Assembly: GCF_003336425.1 (NCBI RefSeq)
Contig: NZ_QEIO01000024.1
Coordinates: forward strand, 1 to 50,486
Source: Marinitenerispora sediminis
GTDB lineage: Bacteria > Actinomycetota > Actinomycetes > Streptosporangiales > Streptosporangiaceae
DNA length: 50,486 nt
Direction: 5' to 3'
In this document: positions 24,864 through 33,552 of the stretch, piece by piece
How the letters are laid out: each line of letters starts with the position of its first letter
How positions within the stretch are numbered: position 1 is the first letter of the stretch
Position numbers and translations under genes: made by a program
The notes under the pieces: generated by a model
The model's input: the letters and a program-made list of their open reading frames with translations, nothing else
Told to the model about the DNA's origin: nothing
Databases searched by the model: none

Positions 24864-26582
24864 ATGCCGCTACCGGAGACCGTGGACCTGCTGATCACGG
24901 GCGGCGACGTGCTGTCCGTCCAGACCGGCGAGGTCTGGCCGGCCGACGTCGCGGTCGTCGGCGACCGCGTCCGCGCGGTCCTGCCGCCGGGGACCCGCCT
25001 GCCCGCCGCCGAGGTGCTCGACGCCCGAGGGCTCGTCGTCGCCCCCGGCTACGTCGACGCGCACATGCACATCGAGAGCTCGCTGCTGGCGCCGCGCGAG
25101 TTCGCCCGCGTCACGCTGCCGCGCGGCACGACCACCGTGCTCGCCGACGCGCACGAGATCGTCAACGTCGCGGGACGCGAGGCCCAGGCGTGGATGATCC
25201 AGGAGGGCCGGGCCACCGCGCAGACCATGCGCTGGGCCGTCCCCTCGTGCGTGCCGGCCCTGGACGGCTTCGAGACCGCTGGGGCGCGGCTGGACGCCGA
25301 CGACATCGACGAGATGCTGGGCTGGGAGGACGTCACCACGCTCGGCGAGGTCATGGACTACCGCGCCGTGGTGGACGGCGACCCCCGGATGCACGCGATC
25401 GTCGCGGCGGCCCGCCGGCACGGCGTCCGCCTGGACGGGCACTGCCCCAACCTGTCCGGCGCCGACCTGGGCGAGTACCTGTGGGCCGGCATCGACTCCG
25501 ACCACTGCAAGAACACGCCCGAGGTCGCGGTGGAGAAGGCCCGGCTCGGGATGCTGCTCATGCTGCAGGAGAAGTGCCTGACACCCGAGGTGGTCGACGC
25601 GCTGCTCGGGCTGCCGCACCTGCCGGACCTGTGCCTGGTGACCGACGACGTCGCGGCCGACGCCATCCTGGAGCGCGGCCACCTCGACCACGTCGGCGGC
25701 GTGGCGCTGCGCCGGGGGCTGCCACCGGTCGCGGTGCTGCGCGCCCTCACCCTGCACCCCGCCCGCCGGCTGGGGCTGCACGACCGGGGCGTCGTCAGTC
25801 CGGGCAAGCGCGCCGACCTGGTGCTGCTGCGCTCGCTCACCGAGCTCACACCCGCGGTGGTCGTCGCCGGTGGCCGGATCGCGGGCCGCGACGGCCGGCC
25901 GCTGTCCGGCGCGTCGGTACCGGACGCGGCCGCGCCGCAGGAGGTGCCGTTCTCGGGAACGGTGCGGCTGGCCGAGCTGGGCGCCGGCTCGGCCGACTGG
26001 CGGGTGGACCTGCCCGACGGCGAGCACGTGTTCCGCGCGCTGCGGGTGAACGAGGTGGACACCTACACCGAGCCCGCCGAGGTGCGGCTGCCGGTGCGGG
26101 GCGGGCTGGTCGACTGGGAGGGCCGGACCGCGGTGGTCGCGGTGTTCGAGCGGCACACCGGCTCGGGCCGGATGAACGTCGCCCCGGTGGTCGGGCACGA
26201 GCTCGGCGCCGGCGCGTTCGCCACCACCTACGCCCATGACAGCCACAACCTGACGGTGATCGCGACCAGCGGCGCGGCGCTGCGCGCGGCGGCGAACTCC
26301 GTCATCGCGGCCGGGGGCGGGATGAGCGTGGTGCGCGACGGCGCCGACGCGGTCACGCTGCCGCTGCCGATCGGCGGGGTGATGTCGCCGGCACCGGCCG
26401 ACGAGGTCGCCGCGGTCTCCGGGCGGGTGCGCGACGCGCTGCTGGCGTGGGGCTGGCGCAACCGCAACGTGTTCATGAGCGTCTCGACGCTGACGCTTCC
26501 GGTCTCGCCGCAGGTCAAGATCACCGACCGGGGGCTGGTCCGGGTGGTCGACCGCGCGTGGGAGGCCCGGACGGTGCGCTGA
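24864..26582 (+). CDS. ade: Adenine deaminase-like amidohydrolase
   Basis: A 572-residue amidohydrolase-superfamily protein with the overall pattern of adenine deaminase, which converts adenine to hypoxanthine and ammonia. Metal ligands are seen in YVDAHMHIESS, followed by TTTVLADAHEIVNV, and the C-terminal domain has the family-typical THDSHN-like segment YAHDSHNLTVIAT. LCLVTDDVAAD supplies the late aspartate. Two motifs differ from the Ade sequences I know: the SDHE segment reads SDHCKNTPE, and the REGS segment reads QEKCLTPE. The substrate may therefore not be adenine. ATG 24864 has GAGGAA upstream. It closes the operon and is followed by a strong terminator. Confidence 0.82.
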   Translation: MPLPETVDLLITGGDVLSVQTGEVWPADVAVVGDRVRAVLPPGTRLPAAEVLDARGLVVAPGYVDAHMHIESSLLAPREFARVTLPRGTTTVLADAHEIVNVAGREAQAWMIQEGRATAQTMRWAVPSCVPALDGFETAGARLDADDIDEMLGWEDVTTLGEVMDYRAVVDGDPRMHAIVAAARRHGVRLDGHCPNLSGADLGEYLWAGIDSDHCKNTPEVAVEKARLGMLLMLQEKCLTPEVVDALLGLPHLPDLCLVTDDVAADAILERGHLDHVGGVALRRGLPPVAVLRALTLHPARRLGLHDRGVVSPGKRADLVLLRSLTELTPAVVVAGGRIAGRDGRPLSGASVPDAAAPQEVPFSGTVRLAELGAGSADWRVDLPDGEHVFRALRVNEVDTYTEPAEVRLPVRGGLVDWEGRTAVVAVFERHTGSGRMNVAPVVGHELGAGAFATTYAHDSHNLTVIATSGAALRAAANSVIAAGGGMSVVRDGADAVTLPLPIGGVMSPAPADEVAAVSGRVRDALLAWGWRNRNVFMSVSTLTLPVSPQVKITDRGLVRVVDRAWEARTVR

Positions 26583-26600
26583 CCGTCCGGGCCGCGCAGG

Positions 26601-26632
26601 CCCGCCGCCCCGGACCGGTACGGGGCGGCGGG
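26601..26632. terminator. Perfect bidirectional hairpin terminator
   Basis: 12-bp arms (26601-26612 and 26621-26632) pair perfectly around an 8-base loop. It lies between the convergent adenine-deaminase-like gene and the sugar-binding lipoprotein gene. Confidence 0.8.
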
Positions 26633-26639
26633 AGCGGGG

Positions 26640-27953
26640 TCAGCCGGTGGCGCTCTCCACGTCGGCCATGAACCGCTCGGCCGCCTCGTCGGGCGACAGC
26701 CGGCCGAACAGCACGTCCTCGTTGACCCGCTTGATCAGGTCGACCACCTCGCCGGCCCCGATCGGCGGCACCGGCAGCGCGTCGTCGATCTCCGCCGAGA
26801 TCTCGTCGATGAACTCGGCGCCCACCGCGTCGCCCTGCTCCAGGTCGCCGCGGATCTGCTCGCGCAGTTCGAGGTTGGCCGGCAGCCCCCGGTCGGCCAG
26901 GATGATCTCGGCCGCCTGCGGGTCGTTGAGCAGGAAGTCGACGAACATCGCCGCCTCGCGCGGGTGCTCCGAGCGTGCGGAGACGGAGTAGTACATCGCC
27001 GGCTTGAGGTACAGCCCGGTGGGGCCCTCCTCGTCGGCGCGCGGGTAGCGCAGCATCTGCAGCTCCCGCCCGGAGGTGTTGGTGAGGATACCGAGGTGGT
27101 TGCTCCACGAGTGGTACATGGCGCCGGCGTTGGTGGCGATCAGCGACCGGTCCACCCCGCCCGACTCGGTCTCGACGCTGCGGGCCGCGTCGGGCTCGGC
27201 GCCGCTCTCCTGGAGCTCCAGCGACAGCTCCCACCAGTCGGCCAGCGTCTCCTGGGAGAAGCCGAGGCCGCCGTCGGCGGTGTAGAGCGCCTCCCCGCGC
27301 TGGCGGGCGAAGATGTTGAAGCCGGCCTCGTTGAAGCCGTAGTTCTGCGCGCCGTAGACGCCGTCGGGGGTGTTCTCGGAGATCTCGGCCGCGATCTCCG
27401 CGTAGTCGTCCCAGGTCCACGTGGTGTCGTCCGGCATCTCCACGCCGGCCTGGTCGAAGATCTCCGGGTCGGCGATGATCCCGTAGGCGTTGACTCCGGT
27501 GGCCACCCCGTACAGCTCGCCGTCCACCTCGCCGCCGCCGAGCGCGAGCTCGTCGATGGTGGACAGGTCCAGCACGTCCTCGAACTCGTGCAGGTCGGCG
27601 AGCGCGCCGCGGTCGCCGTACTCCCGCAGGTAGCGCTCCTCGTGCTGGATGATGTCGGGTGCGTCGTTGGCCGCGACGTTGGTCGCCAGCCGGTCCCAGT
27701 ACGAGGACCAGTCGGCGTACTCGCCCTCGACGGTGATGCCGGGGTTCTCGGCCTCGAACCGCTCGATGACCTCCTGGGTCTCGGCGTGCCGCTCGTCGGC
27801 CCCCCACCAGGAGAAGCGCAGCGTCACCTCGCCGTCGTCGGCACCGCCGCCGCACCCGGTGGCGACCAGGGCGACGGCGCAGCAGCCGGCCAGTGCGGCC
27901 AGCGTGGTGCGGCGGCGCCGCGTCGGGCGTTGCGCCCGTCGGTCCTCGCGCAC
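26640..27953 (-). CDS. Carbohydrate ABC transporter substrate-binding lipoprotein
   Basis: A 437-residue family-1 extracellular solute-binding protein. A twin-arginine-rich N terminus (TRRRRTTLAALAG) leads to the lipobox VATGC, with the Cys at 34. The mature part begins VTLRFSWWGADERHAETQEVIERFE, a standard opening for sugar-binding proteins of the CUT1 class. The GTG start has GGGAG 6 nt upstream. It is the third gene after two permeases; no ATPase is encoded here, so the shared MsiK-type ATPase is probably used, as in many actinomycetes. The sugar is unknown, but the divergent Gfo/Idh/MocA gene suggests an inositol or a sugar derivative. Confidence 0.9.
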   Translation of the reverse strand: MREDRRAQRPTRRRRTTLAALAGCCAVALVATGCGGGADDGEVTLRFSWWGADERHAETQEVIERFEAENPGITVEGEYADWSSYWDRLATNVAANDAPDIIQHEERYLREYGDRGALADLHEFEDVLDLSTIDELALGGGEVDGELYGVATGVNAYGIIADPEIFDQAGVEMPDDTTWTWDDYAEIAAEISENTPDGVYGAQNYGFNEAGFNIFARQRGEALYTADGGLGFSQETLADWWELSLELQESGAEPDAARSVETESGGVDRSLIATNAGAMYHSWSNHLGILTNTSGRELQMLRYPRADEEGPTGLYLKPAMYYSVSARSEHPREAAMFVDFLLNDPQAAEIILADRGLPANLELREQIRGDLEQGDAVGAEFIDEISAEIDDALPVPPIGAGEVVDLIKRVNEDVLFGRLSPDEAAERFMADVESATG

Positions 27954-27969
27954 GGTGTGGCTCCCTTCG

Positions 27970-28881
27970 TCATTTGATGCCGGTGGTCGCGATGCCCCGC
28001 AGGAGGTAGCGCTGACCGGCGAGGAAGAATCCGAAGATCGGTCCCAGTGCCACGATCGACATGGCGAACAGCGGTCCCCACGAGGTCTGGCTGGTGGAGT
28101 CCACGAACGTCCGCAGTGCGACCGGGACGGTGTACATGTCGGGATCGGTCAGGAAGATCAACTGGCTGAAGAAGTCGTTCCAGGTCCAGATGAAGGTGAA
28201 GATCGCGGTGGTGGCCAGCGCCGGCATGGACAGCGGCATGATGATCCGCAGGAAGATGCCGGCGTGCCCGCACCCGTCGATGCGCGCCGCGTTGTCCAGG
28301 TCCCGGGGCAGGCCGCGGATGAACTGCACCATCAGGAAGATGAAGAACGCGTCGGTCGCGAGCAGCTTCGGCACGATCAACGGCAGGTAGGTGTTGATCC
28401 AGTCCAGCTGCGCGAACAGGATGTACTGCGGGACGATCACGACGTGGATGGGCAGCATGAGCGTCGCGAGGGTGATCGCGAAGAACAGCTTGCGGCCCCG
28501 GAACTCCAGGCGGGCGAACGCGTAGGCCGCCATGGAGCAGGAGACCAGGTTGCCGATGATGGACCCGGCCACGACGATCGCGGAGTTGAGCAGGTACCGG
28601 TGGAAGGGCTGGGCGAGCGAGGTCCAGCCCTCGGTGTAGTTCTCCGGCGCCCAGGTCGTGGGCCACAGCCCGGGGTCGCGGAAGATCTCGGAGGTCGGTT
28701 TGAAGGAGCTGGCCAGCATCCACAGCAGCGGATAGAGCATGACCAGGCCGAATGAGATGAGCGCCAGGTGGGTCAGCAGCCGCCGGGGGCCGCCGCGCAG
28801 CCCGCGCCTCCCCCGGGCCGTGCGCGGAGCCGGCGCCGGGCGGTCGGGCGCGGTCGGCGGCGCCGAAGTCTCAGTCGTCAT
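27970..28881 (-). CDS. Carbohydrate ABC transporter permease (MalG/CUT1 type)
   Basis: A 303-residue permease. After a proline-rich 40-residue cytosolic start come about six membrane segments and the EAA loop NAARIDGCGHAGIFLRIIMPLSMPA, which identifies a CUT1 second permease. ATG 28881 lies inside the end of the upstream permease gene (11-nt overlap). The solute-binding lipoprotein gene follows after 16 bp. Confidence 0.9.
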   Translation of the reverse strand: MTTETSAPPTAPDRPAPAPRTARGRRGLRGGPRRLLTHLALISFGLVMLYPLLWMLASSFKPTSEIFRDPGLWPTTWAPENYTEGWTSLAQPFHRYLLNSAIVVAGSIIGNLVSCSMAAYAFARLEFRGRKLFFAITLATLMLPIHVVIVPQYILFAQLDWINTYLPLIVPKLLATDAFFIFLMVQFIRGLPRDLDNAARIDGCGHAGIFLRIIMPLSMPALATTAIFTFIWTWNDFFSQLIFLTDPDMYTVPVALRTFVDSTSQTSWGPLFAMSIVALGPIFGFFLAGQRYLLRGIATTGIK

Positions 28882-29830
28882 AGAAAACCCAGTACTTGGA
28901 GGCGATGAAGTGGATGGCGGTGAACCCGGCGATGATGACGAGCAGCAGCCAGGCCATCGCCGAGGCGTAGCCCATGTCGAACGACCCGAAGCCCTGGTCG
29001 TACAGGTAGAGCGTGTAGAAGAGCGTGGAGTCCGAGGGGCCGCCGGTCCCGCCGCTGACGACGAACGCCTGCGTGAAGCTCTGGAAGGCGTTGATGATCT
29101 GCAGCACCAGGTTGAAGAAGACGATGGGGCTGAGCAGCGGCACGGTGATCCGGAAGAACCGGCGGATCGGGCCGGCGCCGTCGACGGCGGCCGCCTCGTA
29201 GTACATCGTCGGGATCTGGCGCAGGCCGGCGAGGAAGATGACCATGGGGGCGCCGAAGGTCCACACGTTGAGCACGACGAGGGTCCCGAGCGCGTAGTCG
29301 GGATGCGAGACCCATCCCTCACCGGTGATCCCGAAGAGGCCGAGCAGCGAGTTGACCAGGCCCTCCGCACCGAACACCTGGCGCCACAGGATCGCGATGG
29401 CCACGCTTCCGCCGAGCAGCGACGGCAGGTAGTAGACCGACCGGTAGAGCGCGAGTCCGCGCACCCCCCGGTCGAGCACGATCGCCAGGAGCAGGGCGAG
29501 CGCGAGCTGGAGCGGCACCGAGACGAACACGTAGAAGAACGTGACCCCCAGCGAGCTGCGCAGGCGCTCGTCCTCCAGCATGCGCCGGTAGTTGTCCAGA
29601 CCGACCCACTCCGGTTCGGAGAGGAGGCTGTAGTCGGTGAACGAGAAGTACAGCGAGGCGACCATCGGCCCGATCGTGATGACGACCAGGCCGAGGAACC
29701 AGGGCGCGAGGAAAAGGTAGGCGGCCCTCTCGTCCCCGCGGGCCGGCCGCCGGCGGCGCGGAGCGGGGGTGGGCCGGGGCGGCTCGCCGTCGGAGGCGGC
29801 GGTCGTGGGCGCCGAGTCGAGGCTGACCAT
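28871..29830 (-). CDS. Carbohydrate ABC transporter permease (MalF/CUT1 type)
   Basis: A 319-residue permease with a hydrophilic N terminus of about 35 residues, then six membrane segments starting AAYLFLAPWFLGLVVITIGP. The EAA loop reads YEAAAVDGAGPIRRFFRITVPLLSP. It is the first gene of the sugar-transport operon, reading away from the divergent oxidoreductase, and its end overlaps the next permease by 11 nt. Two LacI-like operator half-sites lie upstream, one near each divergent gene. Confidence 0.9.
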   Translation of the reverse strand: MVSLDSAPTTAASDGEPPRPTPAPRRRRPARGDERAAYLFLAPWFLGLVVITIGPMVASLYFSFTDYSLLSEPEWVGLDNYRRMLEDERLRSSLGVTFFYVFVSVPLQLALALLLAIVLDRGVRGLALYRSVYYLPSLLGGSVAIAILWRQVFGAEGLVNSLLGLFGITGEGWVSHPDYALGTLVVLNVWTFGAPMVIFLAGLRQIPTMYYEAAAVDGAGPIRRFFRITVPLLSPIVFFNLVLQIINAFQSFTQAFVVSGGTGGPSDSTLFYTLYLYDQGFGSFDMGYASAMAWLLLVIIAGFTAIHFIASKYWVFYDD

Positions 29831-29992
29831 CAGGCGGCGCCGGCGGGGACGGCGGGAGCCGCGTGGCCGACCCGCGCAGTCACGGTGATCTCGCGTTGCA
29901 GGAACATGATCGGGCCACCGTTCGTGGGATGTGGCGGAGCTGCGGAAACTGTCGGGAGTCGACCAGGGGCGTGGCGGAGGCGAGCACTCGGG

Positions 29993-30006
29993 GGTAAGCG
30001 CTATCC
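29993..30006 (+). promoter_or_regulatory. LacI-type operator-like site 1
   Basis: GGTAAGCGCTATCC is an imperfect palindrome centred on AGCGCT, with the central CG of LacI-family operators. It lies about 160 bp before the transporter start codon. A close relative occurs in the opposite orientation at 30187-30200. Confidence 0.5.
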
Positions 30007-30186
30007 AGAGCGGAATATCCGGTTTTTAACACTCCATTTACAGCCGAGTCAACAGTGGGTTCCTGATCTGGAACGGCCTCGGCCGAGATCGAACCCGGCC
30101 GCGGAACGGCCGCATCCAGCGGTTCCACCGCTCCCGACGGGCACGCAACGCGGCCGGAATCCGGGTTCGGGGCTGGTCACGGACCA

Positions 30187-30200
30187 GGAAAACGCTTACC
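30187..30200 (-). promoter_or_regulatory. LacI-type operator-like site 2
   Basis: On the minus strand this reads GGTAAGCGTTTTCC, matching site 1 at 12 of 14 positions. It lies 9 bp before the GTG of the oxidoreductase, so binding would block its transcription or start. Confidence 0.5.
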
Positions 30201-30209
30201 CTCTCCCCT

Positions 30210-31559
30210 GTGACACTCCCTGACAGCTCCGAACGGACCGCCGAACCGCTCGACCGCCCCTCCGACCTCCGCCGGTTCGCCATCGTGGGCCTCGGCTCCC
30301 GGGCGCGGATGTACACCAGGGCCCTGGCCACGACGCACCGAGACTGCGGGAGGCTCGTCGCCTTCTGCGACACCAACCAGACCCGGATGCGCGCGCACAA
30401 CGCGATCCTCTCCGACCTCGGCCACGACCCGGTGCCGGCGTACTCGGCCGACGCGTTCGCCGAGATGCTGCGCCGCGAGGACGTGCACGAGGTCGTGGTG
30501 AGCAGCGTCGACCACACGCACGCCCACTACATCAGCGCGGCCCTCGAGGCCGGCTGCGACGTCATCACCGAGAAGCCGATGACCGCCGACCTCGACGGCT
30601 GCCGGCAGATCCTGGACGCCCAGCGCCGCACCGGGCGCCGGGTCTCCGTGGCCTTCAACTACCGGTTCAACCCCGTGCACACCGCCCTGCGCGAGCAGCT
30701 GGCCTCCGGAGCGATCGGCGAGATCGGCTCGGTGCACTTCGAGTGGCTGCTCGACCTGCGGCACGGCGCCGACTACTTCCGGCGCTGGCACCGGGACAAG
30801 CGCAGCTCCGGTGGGCTGCTGGTGCACAAGTCCAGCCACCACTTCGACCTCGTCAACTGGTGGCTGGGGGCGGCGCCGACGAGCGTGTTCGCCTGGGGCG
30901 ACCTGTTCTTCTACGGCGAGGCCAACGGCCGGCGCCGCAAGCTGGCGGCCGACTACCAGCGGGCGCACGGCGAGGCGGGCGCGGAGCACGACCCCTTCGC
31001 GCTGCACCTCGCCGACAGCCCCGACCTCGTGTCCCTCTACCTCGACGCCGAGCACGAGGACGGCTACCAGCGGGACCGCAACGTGTTCGGGCCCGACATC
31101 ACGATCGAGGACGACATGTCGGTCCTCGTCCGCTACGACTCCGGCGCCAAACTCAGCTACCACCTCGCGGCGTACTCGCCCTGGGAGGGCTACCGGATCG
31201 CGTTCACCGGCAGCGAGGGCCGCCTGGAGCTCGACGTCGTGGAGAACCCGCACACCGAGCCGGGCCGCAGCGACCGCACGCCGGTGCGCGGGATGCCCGC
31301 GCCCAAGGAGAACACCACGGCGACCCTCACCCTGCGCCGGCACTGGGAGCCGCCCCGGGAGATCCCGGTCGCGGTGGGCGAGGGCTCGCACGGCGGCGGC
31401 GACGTGCGCATGCTCGACTCGCTGTTCGCCGGAGCGGCGGCCGGGGAGTCGCGGGCCGACCACGAGGACGGCGCGCACGCCCTGCTGACCGGCCTGGCGG
31501 CCAACGCCTCCATCGAGTCCGGTGCCCCGGTGGAGGTCGCCGGGCTGCTCGGCCGGTGA
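30210..31559 (+). CDS. Gfo/Idh/MocA-family oxidoreductase
   Basis: A 449-residue NAD(P)-dependent oxidoreductase. The Rossmann start is RRFAIVGLGSRARMYTRAL (about 21-39); VVVSSVDHTHAHYISAALEAGCDVITEKPMT contains the EKP motif, and the C-terminal sheet domain has SSGGLLVHKSSHHFDLVNWWLG, with the catalytic His region. Such enzymes oxidise or reduce sugars, inositols or their derivatives. The GTG start has no Shine-Dalgarno, so the true start could be slightly downstream or the message may be leaderless. It diverges from a sugar ABC transporter, and the matching sites between them suggest joint regulation and a shared substrate. Confidence 0.88.
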   Translation: MTLPDSSERTAEPLDRPSDLRRFAIVGLGSRARMYTRALATTHRDCGRLVAFCDTNQTRMRAHNAILSDLGHDPVPAYSADAFAEMLRREDVHEVVVSSVDHTHAHYISAALEAGCDVITEKPMTADLDGCRQILDAQRRTGRRVSVAFNYRFNPVHTALREQLASGAIGEIGSVHFEWLLDLRHGADYFRRWHRDKRSSGGLLVHKSSHHFDLVNWWLGAAPTSVFAWGDLFFYGEANGRRRKLAADYQRAHGEAGAEHDPFALHLADSPDLVSLYLDAEHEDGYQRDRNVFGPDITIEDDMSVLVRYDSGAKLSYHLAAYSPWEGYRIAFTGSEGRLELDVVENPHTEPGRSDRTPVRGMPAPKENTTATLTLRRHWEPPREIPVAVGEGSHGGGDVRMLDSLFAGAAAGESRADHEDGAHALLTGLAANASIESGAPVEVAGLLGR

Positions 31560-31606
31560 GCGGAGCGGACGGGAACCGCGGCGGGCCCGGCGCTGTCCAA
31601 GGGGGC

Positions 31607-31897
31607 ATGACGCAACTGAACTGCCCCAAGTGCCCCGGCGGCCTCTCCCGGCGCGTGCTCGTGGGGGTGACCGTGGACCAGTGCGCGAAGTGCCGCGGGA
31701 TCTTCCTGGACAGAGGCGAGCTGGAGCAGCTCCTGGAGGCCGAGCACCGGTGGACCCGGGGCCAGGACGGCGGCTACACCGGGGGCCGCCGCCGGCGGGA
31801 GGACGGCACGCAGTACGCCGAGGAGTCCGACCGCGACGCCTACCACGGCGAGCGGCGCCGGCGGCAGGCCGACTTCCTGGACGAGATCTTCGAGTAG
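31607..31897 (+). CDS. TFIIB-type zinc-ribbon small protein
   Basis: A 96-residue protein. The first 45 residues carry a zinc ribbon, LNCPKCPGG, followed by VTVDQCAKCRGIFLDRGELEQLL, which matches the zf-TFIIB domain (two CxxC pairs with a W/I-F-LDRGEL tail). The second half is basic and charged (GGRRRREDG, GERRRRQADFLDEIFE) and probably disordered. The family is widespread, with poorly known function. It follows the oxidoreductase gene by 47 bp and may be read through from it. A very strong terminator follows. Confidence 0.85.
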   Translation: MTQLNCPKCPGGLSRRVLVGVTVDQCAKCRGIFLDRGELEQLLEAEHRWTRGQDGGYTGGRRRREDGTQYAEESDRDAYHGERRRRQADFLDEIFE

Positions 31898-31904
31898 GCC
31901 GTGC

Positions 31905-31954
31905 CGACGCCGGGGCGGCCGGGAACCGCTGGGTTCCCGGCCGCCCCGGCGTCG
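31905..31954. terminator. 23-bp perfect hairpin terminator
   Basis: Positions 31905-31927 and 31932-31954 are perfect reverse complements around the loop GCTG. It lies between the convergent zinc-ribbon and DoxX genes and can act on both strands. It is the longest perfect stem I found in the window. Confidence 0.85.
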
Positions 31955-31965
31955 TCCGCGCGAGG

Positions 31966-32418
31966 TCAGGCCACCCGCACGGGGCGGGCGCCCTCCCGGT
32001 CGCGCCCCCAGGGCAGCAGGCGGTCGACGGCGAACCCGCCGCCGGTGAAGCCGAGCGCGAGGGAGGAGACGGCCAGCGCGAGCACGAGTTCGAACCCGCC
32101 CTCGCCGATCAGCGGCGTGCCGAAGTGCGCGAAGCCGTAGGCGGCGAGCATCTGCAGCGCGAGCACGGTCCCGGTGACCGGCAGCGCGAAGCCGACGAGC
32201 AGCAGGATCCCGCCACCGAACTCCACCACGATGGCGACGATCGCGGCCAGCTGGGGCAGCGGGATGCCCAGGGCGGCGAATCCGCCGGCCACCGCGTCGA
32301 CGCCGGACCCGATCTTCTGCCAGCCGTGCGCGATGAAGATGACGCCGATGGCGATGCGCGCGATCAGCGTGGCGGTGTCCGCCAGTCGGTACTTCGTCGT
32401 CAGAGTCTGTCCAGCCAT
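31966..32418 (-). CDS. DoxX family membrane protein
   Basis: A 150-residue membrane protein with four hydrophobic helices. LIARIAIGVIFIAHGWQKIG is the characteristic DoxX start, and EFGGGILLLVGFALPVTGTVLALQMLAAYGFAH covers the middle helices. DoxX proteins are quinone- or thiol-stress-related membrane proteins of uncertain activity. The ATG at 32418 has an AGAGAGA stretch just upstream. It stands alone, about 600 bp from the next gene, with an inverted repeat in that region that might be regulatory. Confidence 0.88.
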   Translation of the reverse strand: MAGQTLTTKYRLADTATLIARIAIGVIFIAHGWQKIGSGVDAVAGGFAALGIPLPQLAAIVAIVVEFGGGILLLVGFALPVTGTVLALQMLAAYGFAHFGTPLIGEGGFELVLALAVSSLALGFTGGGFAVDRLLPWGRDREGARPVRVA

Positions 32419-32519
32419 CTCTCTCTAGCCTTCTGCTCGTGTGCGCGGACCCGTGTCCTTCGGTTCGGTGCAGCGTCACCGGAGGCAGGCTCGGGCAGTT
32501 CGCGACCCGGACGGACCAC

Positions 32520-32545
32520 GGAAGATCATCCAGAAAAAATCTTCC
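32520..32545. promoter_or_regulatory. Inverted repeat upstream of the DoxX gene
   Basis: GGAAGAT and ATCTTCC form perfect 7-bp arms separated by 12 bases, in an AT-rich patch about 100 bp before the DoxX start. It could be an operator for a redox-responsive regulator, but no regulator gene is adjacent. Confidence 0.35.
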
Positions 32546-32991
32546 TCGGAAAGTGGATCGTATTACGTACCGAGCCGACACTGAACGTGACGATAGCCAC
32601 AGGCGTTCGACCCGCCCTCAAGGCGCGCCACGCGTTGGCGTCCCGTGACCGCCGGGTTTTCGGTAGGCTCACCGGTACACGCGGCCCGGGGCCCGCCCGA
32701 TGGGCGCTGGCCGCGGCTGGGCGACGCACTCACCCGGTCACCCGTGCCCGGTTCGCACGGCGTTCCGATACGGGCGGCGCCGACGGCGACCCGGGCGGCT
32801 CCTCCTACGCCGAGCGGAACCGCTGACACGCCCCGCCCCCGCCGCCCTCCCAGGGGCGCTCCGCCGCTCCTCACCCCGGACGCCGGTGGAGGCGCGGGAC
32901 ACGGCTCGCGACGCAGAGGTTCGGGTGTCCGGCAGAGGCGGACGACCGTTGTGAAGTCGGGCGATCCCTCGCCCGCTCTTTCGAACGCGTG

Positions 32992-32997
32992 TATGAT
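32992..32997 (+). promoter_or_regulatory. Candidate -10 box of the Lsr2-like small protein gene
   Basis: TATGAT in the context GTGTATGATTTT matches the -10 consensus well and lies 45 bp before the GTG start. No good -35 is seen at the normal distance. Confidence 0.4.
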
Positions 32998-33042
32998 TTT
33001 GGCGCCAGTACCCACACCGACTACCGAAGGGATGCCACTGCC

Positions 33043-33327
33043 GTGGTCACCGAGGTCTTCACGCGCAAGTATTGCGATCCGCACGCCGTCCGCGACGAGA
33101 GGGTCGAGGCGACCGAGGTCCTCCAGTTCGCCTGGGACGGCACCGTGCGCGAGGTGGACGCCTGCACCGAGTGCAAGAAGGAGTACGACGCGCAGTTCGA
33201 GCCGCTGGTCGACTACTCCCGCCCGGTGAAGAAGAAGCGCGCGACCAAGCCGAAGGCCGACGACAGCGCCGACAAGCCCGAGCCGGCCCCCGCCGCCGAG
33301 GGCGCGGAGCAGTCGGCCGACGCCTGA
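33043..33327 (+). CDS. Small cysteine-containing protein, Lsr2-like dimerisation region (tentative)
   Basis: A 94-residue protein. VTEVFTRKYCDPH, EATEVLQFAWDGTVREVDACTECKKEYDAQFEPLVDY resembles the N-terminal beta-hairpin domain of Lsr2, a nucleoid protein, with cysteines and a CTEC pair added. After residue 62 it turns into a Lys/Ala/Glu-rich tail (KKKRATKPKADD), probably disordered. The DNA-binding C terminus of Lsr2 is missing. Similar short proteins occur in actinomycetes and their phages; a metal site formed by the Cys and His residues is possible. GTG 33043 is preferred because the domain begins there; an upstream ATG at 32989 overlaps the likely -10 box. Confidence 0.6.
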   Translation: MVTEVFTRKYCDPHAVRDERVEATEVLQFAWDGTVREVDACTECKKEYDAQFEPLVDYSRPVKKKRATKPKADDSADKPEPAPAAEGAEQSADA

Positions 33328-33552
33328 CGCTCCCGCGGCGCCTGACCGGCGTCCGACCGTAGCGAACCGGCGTACGAGGGATCTCCGCCACGTGGCGACG
33401 GCGGACCGCGGGCGCCGGAACGACGAGGCGCCACACGCTGCCGCGGCACCTCTCAGAACTTCCGGAGCCCCGCCCTTCACACCCGGACGAACGGGCGTCG
33501 ACCTCCGGTTCCGCACGGACGCGACCGAGTCACGCGGGCGAGCGCACATCAC

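Larger units (their letters stand above)
29831..30209. other. Divergent regulatory region between sugar transporter and oxidoreductase
   Basis: 379 bp without a gene. It holds a relatively AT-rich stretch around 30012-30060 and two operator-like sites described separately. The AT-rich centre probably contains the divergent promoters, though no hexamer pair is clear enough to place them. Confidence 0.5.
32419..33042. other. 624-bp intergenic region
   Basis: No convincing gene is present; open frames here have poor third-position GC bias or run against it. It carries an inverted repeat upstream of doxX and a likely -10 box for the small Lsr2-like gene, both listed separately. The part 32520-32585 is notably AT-rich for this genome, consistent with the DoxX promoter. 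Confidence 0.5.
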
